From positions 1-8,345 of the forward strand of contig JAVEEE010000043.1 in the NCBI GenBank assembly GCA_030840615.1: a stretch of 8,345 nt of DNA. The letters are read 5' to 3'. Position 1 is the stretch's first letter, and each line of letters starts with the position of its first letter. Shown here in pieces: positions 5,698 to 8,345 of this stretch. Made by a program: the position numbers and the translations under genes. The DNA comes from Frankiaceae bacterium (GTDB lineage Bacteria > Actinomycetota > Actinomycetes > JAFAQI01). A model generated the notes under the pieces. That model saw only the letters and a list, made by a program, of their open reading frames with translations. It did not search any database and was not told where the DNA came from.

Positions 5698-7035
5698 ATG
5701 GAACCGACCATCATCGTCTCAGGTGACGGACACATCGGCGCCCGTCCGGAGGACTACCGCAGCTACATCGACCCCGAATTCCGCTCAGGACTCGACGACC
5801 TGATCACGGAGAACAACGAGTTCCTCAAGCTCACGGCGTCGCGTCCCATGGTGTCGCAAGTTGTCGACATCAACGACGACGAGTTCCCGGGGTGGAACGC
5901 GCAACGGAGGCTCCGCGACCTCGATCACGATGGCGTCGCCGCGGAGATCCTGCACGGGGGACACCAGGGTTCGGTGCTTCCGTTCTACTCGGTGATGAAC
6001 AAGCCCTACCCGATCGATCTCCGTGCCGCCGGCGCACGCGCATATCACCGGTGGGCAGCCGACTTCATCAGTGCCAGCGACGGGCGCATGCTGCCGATCG
6101 CGGACCCGGGTCCGTGCGTCGACCTTGCGGAGACGGTTCGCGAGCTGGAGTGGTGCGCCGGGCAGGGATTCGTGTCCGTGTCGCTGGTGCAGAACACGTG
6201 GGACGAGTCGTTGCCACCGGTTCACGACCCTTACTACGAACCGATCTGGGCGGCGTGCGAAGAGCTCGGGCTCGTGCTGTCCGTGCACGCCGGCTGGGGC
6301 AGCCCGCAGGGCAAGTTCTGGGAGTTCGCCAAGCAGTTCGAAAAGCTGGTCGTGGGAGCCGGAGCCAGCGACGAGGAGTCGTCGGTGAAGCTCATGGAGG
6401 CAATGGCGGCGAGTGAGGATTCGCCGCTCAAGCTCGACATGGGCCCGCGCCGAGCGCTTTGGCAGCTCATGCTCGGCCGTGTCTTCGATCGACACCCCGA
6501 TCTGAGGCTGGTGCTCACCGAGGTCCGCGCGGACTGGCTGCCGTCGACGCTCAAACTGCTGGACGAGCGCTTCGAAAGCGGGGCCACGCCATTGGCGATG
6601 CGGCCGAGCGAGTACTTCACTCGCAACTGCTTCATCACACCGTCGTCGATCCATCTGTGCGAGGTCGAGATGCGGCACGAGATCGGCGTGGACAAGATGC
6701 TCTTCGGAACCGACTACCCGCATCCGGAAGGTACCTGGCCGCACACGCGCGAGTGGATCCGTCACGCGTTCAACGGCGTGCCGGAGGACGAGCTACGCGC
6801 GATCCTCGGCGAGAACGCGATCCGCTGCTACAACCTCGACCGGGACAAGCTCGCCGCGATCGCGAAGCGGATCGCGCCGAGCCCGGCGGAGCTGCTCGCC
6901 GACCCCGACGTCGACCCGCAGCTGCTGGAGAGCTTCCATCAGCGAGCCGGCTACACGCGACCTGCCGAGCAGGCGGACCCCGAGCTCGTCCGCGAGCTGC
7001 TGGACGAAGACCTCCGACTGGTGGGCACGAGCTGA
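5698..7035 (+). CDS. Amidohydrolase-family (Amidohydro-rel 2 type) metal-dependent hydrolase or decarboxylase
   Basis: Predicted cytoplasmic TIM-barrel metalloenzyme of 445 residues in the family of ACMS decarboxylase and gamma-resorcylate decarboxylase, although many actinobacterial members have no known reaction. Visible site residues: N-terminal strand SGDGH with Asp10 and His12 (D-x-H instead of the usual H-x-H), His197 in LSVHAGWG, Glu275 in LTEVRADWLP, and Asp339 with His342 in FGTDYPHPEGTWP, the strand-8 Asp. GENAIRCYNLD (371-381) is the family's usual C-terminal barrel ending. It is followed by a charged tail of about 60 residues. No signal peptide is visible. It is transcribed divergently from the beta-oxidation operon and probably co-regulated with it. 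A role in hydrolysing or decarboxylating a ring-derived intermediate is inference. Confidence 0.93.
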   Translation: MEPTIIVSGDGHIGARPEDYRSYIDPEFRSGLDDLITENNEFLKLTASRPMVSQVVDINDDEFPGWNAQRRLRDLDHDGVAAEILHGGHQGSVLPFYSVMNKPYPIDLRAAGARAYHRWAADFISASDGRMLPIADPGPCVDLAETVRELEWCAGQGFVSVSLVQNTWDESLPPVHDPYYEPIWAACEELGLVLSVHAGWGSPQGKFWEFAKQFEKLVVGAGASDEESSVKLMEAMAASEDSPLKLDMGPRRALWQLMLGRVFDRHPDLRLVLTEVRADWLPSTLKLLDERFESGATPLAMRPSEYFTRNCFITPSSIHLCEVEMRHEIGVDKMLFGTDYPHPEGTWPHTREWIRHAFNGVPEDELRAILGENAIRCYNLDRDKLAAIAKRIAPSPAELLADPDVDPQLLESFHQRAGYTRPAEQADPELVRELLDEDLRLVGTS

Positions 7036-7042
7036 GCGCTGT

Positions 7043-7909
7043 TCAGACCTGTTGGCCGGCGTCGTCGTAGTTGTAGACGCCCGCCCCCGTCTTGCGTCCC
7101 AGCCGACCGGCAGCGACGAGGTTGCGCAAGGTCACCGTTGGCCGGTAGCGCTCACCCAGAGTCGCCTCGAGCGACGTCAGGATGCGCAGGTAGGTATCGA
7201 GGCCGTTGAAGTCGCCGAGCTCGAGCGGCCCCATCGGCCAGTTGAAGCCGAGCTTCAACGCTTTGTCGATGTCGGCAGCACTCGCCACCCCTTCCTCGAG
7301 CATCCGGAAGCACTCCAGCCGGACCAACGCGGAGATGCGCGAGGTCAGAAAGCCCGGGCTGTCCTTCCGACAGACGACCGTCTCCTTGCCGAGCCCCGCA
7401 CTGAACGCGAGTGCGCGCGCGATCGTCTCTTCGGAGGTCATCAATCCCGCGACGACCTCGACAAGACGCATGAGCACCGGCGGGTTGAAGAAGTGCAGGC
7501 CCACGAGACGATGACTGTGATCCGGAATGGCGGCGCCGATGGCCGTGATCGACAGCTGCGACGTGTTGGTTCCGAGCAGAGCCGTCGACGGCGCGTCGGC
7601 AACGATGTCGCGAAAGACATCCTGCTTGACGTCGAGCACCTCGATGACCGACTCGACAACGCACTCGGCGCCGCTGACCCCGGTGGCGAGCGCAGTGGTG
7701 CAAGACAGCCGAGCGTCAACCGCACTGGCCTCGTCAACGGTCAGCGAGCCCTTCTTCACGAACCGGCCGAGGCTTGTTGCGACGGCCTGCCGGGCACGGT
7801 CGAGCTGATCCGCACTGACGTCTACCAGCGAAGTCTCGTGCCCTGACATCGCCGCGAGCTGGGCGATCCCGGAGCCCATCGTCCCGGCCCCGATGACTGC
7901 GACGCGCAC
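7043..7909 (-). CDS. 3-hydroxyacyl-CoA dehydrogenase family protein
   Basis: NAD-dependent oxidation of a 3-hydroxyacyl-CoA to the 3-ketoacyl-CoA, the step after enoyl-CoA hydration. The 288 residues match the usual stand-alone enzyme: NAD-binding domain with GAGTMGSG (7-14) and Asp30 closing the second strand, and the C-terminal domain from about 185. Catalytic positions relative to the human enzyme: Ser117 in TNTSQ, His139 in GLHFFNPP, Glu151 in LVEVV; the Asn of the usual GFxxNR is Ser190 here (GFLTSR). LGFNWPMGPLELGDFNGLDT (220-239) and GRLGRKTGAGVYNY (268-281) are typical. I chose GTG 7909 because GAGGGG lies 5 bases upstream and the protein then starts MRVAVIGAG; a longer in-frame start at 7996 adds an unrelated, low-complexity lead. 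The gene is convergent with the amidohydrolase, stops 7 bases apart. Confidence 0.94.
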   Translation of the reverse strand: MRVAVIGAGTMGSGIAQLAAMSGHETSLVDVSADQLDRARQAVATSLGRFVKKGSLTVDEASAVDARLSCTTALATGVSGAECVVESVIEVLDVKQDVFRDIVADAPSTALLGTNTSQLSITAIGAAIPDHSHRLVGLHFFNPPVLMRLVEVVAGLMTSEETIARALAFSAGLGKETVVCRKDSPGFLTSRISALVRLECFRMLEEGVASAADIDKALKLGFNWPMGPLELGDFNGLDTYLRILTSLEATLGERYRPTVTLRNLVAAGRLGRKTGAGVYNYDDAGQQV

Positions 7910-7914
7910 GTCAA

Positions 7915-7920
7915 CCCCTC
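7915..7920 (-). promoter_or_regulatory. Ribosome binding site GAGGGG that decides the start
   Basis: GAGGGG on the minus strand with a 5-base spacer to GTG 7909, supporting that start over the longer in-frame ATG at 7996. Confidence 0.65.
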
Positions 7921-7980
7921 TCGTCGGATGGCCCACGTCGGTTGCCCGCTGCCGGCCCCCGGTCAGCCTAATGGCAGGGC

Positions 7981-8010
7981 TGAACACATCAGACATGGTC
8001 TGCCGATACT
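7981..8010 (+). promoter_or_regulatory. Possible promoter of the phosphotransferase gene
   Basis: TGAACA (7981-7986) and GATACT (8005-8010) are 18 bases apart and resemble -35 and -10 boxes; the leader to ATG 8035 would be about 18 bases. On the opposite strand a perfect TTGACA (8015-8010) overlaps this -10 box and could be the -35 of a promoter for the 3-hydroxyacyl-CoA dehydrogenase, although no good -10 follows at 17-18 bases. The rest of the 125-base gap shows nothing further. Confidence 0.35.
7990..8002. promoter_or_regulatory. Inverted repeat CAGAC-ATG-GTCTG, possible operator
   Basis: A perfect 5-base inverted repeat with a 3-base centre, located between the -35 and -10 boxes of the rightward promoter and just downstream of the leftward TTGACA. 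The half-site CAGAC also occurs at 5531 and 5636 in the other divergent control region, which hints at a shared regulator. Confidence 0.4.
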
Positions 8011-8034
8011 GTCAAGGCGACGAACGGGGGTGGC

Positions 8035-8345
8035 ATGCCGGCTGACCGCACCGAACAGTGGGAGGTGCCGCTCAAGGAGTCCGCCCGCGACCCGGACCAG
8101 GTCAGGGTCGCGCTGACCGAGTGGCTCCGGCCGCGACTCGGCGCCGGCCCCCTCGTGCTCACCCGACCGGAGGTCCCGCGAGACAACGGGGTGTCCAACG
8201 AGACCTATCTGTTCGAGGCACGCGGCCGCCGCGCCCGGTATGCGCTCGTTGCGCGGGTCCAGACCGACGATCCGCTCTAACTCGACGCCGGTGTCGAGCG
8301 GCCGTCCCGCGTCCAGCGGGCGCGGGCGGACGCGGCCGGGGTCGT
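8035..8345 (+). pseudogene. Phosphotransferase (aminoglycoside phosphotransferase-like) family gene with in-frame stop, 3' end outside window
   Basis: N-terminal lobe of an APH-like phosphotransferase of the kind often found among actinobacterial acyl-CoA catabolic genes and related to the N-terminal part of ACAD10/ACAD11. ATG 8035 follows a GGGGG run by 4 bases. Visible: a helical lead-in (LTEWLRPRLG, 27-36), the nucleotide-loop-like NGVSNETYLF (51-60) and the following strand YALVARVQ (69-76). At codon 82 (8278-8280) a TAA interrupts the frame, leaving only 81 residues. The same frame stays open from 8281 to the window end and reads LDAGVERPSRVQRARAD, which resembles the normal continuation of the family after a DPL-aromatic-LD motif. 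A TAC-to-TAA change (Tyr to stop) would explain this. It may be a true nonsense mutation or a sequencing error. Catalytic HxDxxxxN and DxD motifs would lie outside the window. Confidence 0.7.

Noticed and set aside
4728..5726. Long open frame on the plus strand, opposite the first enoyl-CoA hydratase, reaching into the amidohydrolase start
   Set aside because: It is antisense to a clearly conserved gene, has a composition of Arg/Ala/His-rich shadow translation and no recognisable motif; high GC makes such frames common. The same applies to plus-strand frames at 1815-2597, 2582-3454 and 3928-4836 and to the minus-strand frame at 5785-6765.
7032..7046. CTGA...TCAG inverted repeat between the convergent genes as a terminator
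   Set aside because: The stem is only 4 base pairs, has no T-run, and largely reflects the two opposed TGA stop codons.
7910..7996. Longer start (ATG 7996) for the 3-hydroxyacyl-CoA dehydrogenase
   Set aside because: The extra 29 residues precede the NAD-binding strand without family similarity, and they overlap the promoter-like inverted repeat; GTG 7909 has a well-placed GAGGGG.

Overview
This is a GC-rich window with strong G/C preference at third codon positions, GTG starts, ATGA and TGATG gene overlaps and a probable leaderless promoter. All of this suits an actinobacterium (mycobacterial, rhodococcal or related type). The genus cannot be fixed from the sequence. Nearly every base is accounted for by genes of CoA-thioester (beta-oxidation-like) catabolism. 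There are no RNA genes, insertion sequences, CRISPR arrays or clear hairpin terminators.

Layout. Positions 5504 down to 1 hold one leftward, tightly coupled operon. In order of transcription it encodes: a canonical enoyl-CoA hydratase (5504-4737); two adjacent acyl-CoA dehydrogenase-family subunits (4734-3574 and 3577-2519); a second crotonase lacking both classical glutamates (2519-1728); a short problematic stretch of unknown coding content (1731-1405); a fumarylacetoacetate hydrolase (FAH)-family protein (1417-422); and a short-chain dehydrogenase cut off by the window edge (380-1). Positions 5505-5697 form a divergent control region with a 21-bp inverted repeat. Rightward from it runs a metal-dependent amidohydrolase (5698-7035). 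A 3-hydroxyacyl-CoA dehydrogenase (7909-7043) converges on it with a 7-base gap. A second divergent control region (7910-8034) separates that gene from a rightward phosphotransferase-family gene (8035 to the window end), which carries an in-frame TAA stop.

How the genes may work together (inference). The two dehydrogenase subunits look like complementary halves of one alpha2-beta2 flavoenzyme. The canonical hydratase and the 3-hydroxyacyl-CoA dehydrogenase supply the next two beta-oxidation steps. The atypical crotonase, FAH-family protein, amidohydrolase and SDR are not needed for simple fatty acids. They suggest a cyclic or branched substrate (terpenoid, alicyclic, steroid-like or aromatic-derived) whose ring is opened by hydrolytic C-C cleavage or decarboxylation. 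The actual substrate is not visible from sequence. The most notable observations are the split catalytic residues of the dehydrogenase pair, the nonsense codon in the phosphotransferase, the apparent frame change between the second crotonase and the FAH gene, and the inverted repeats with shared CAGAC/GACAG half-sites in both divergent control regions.
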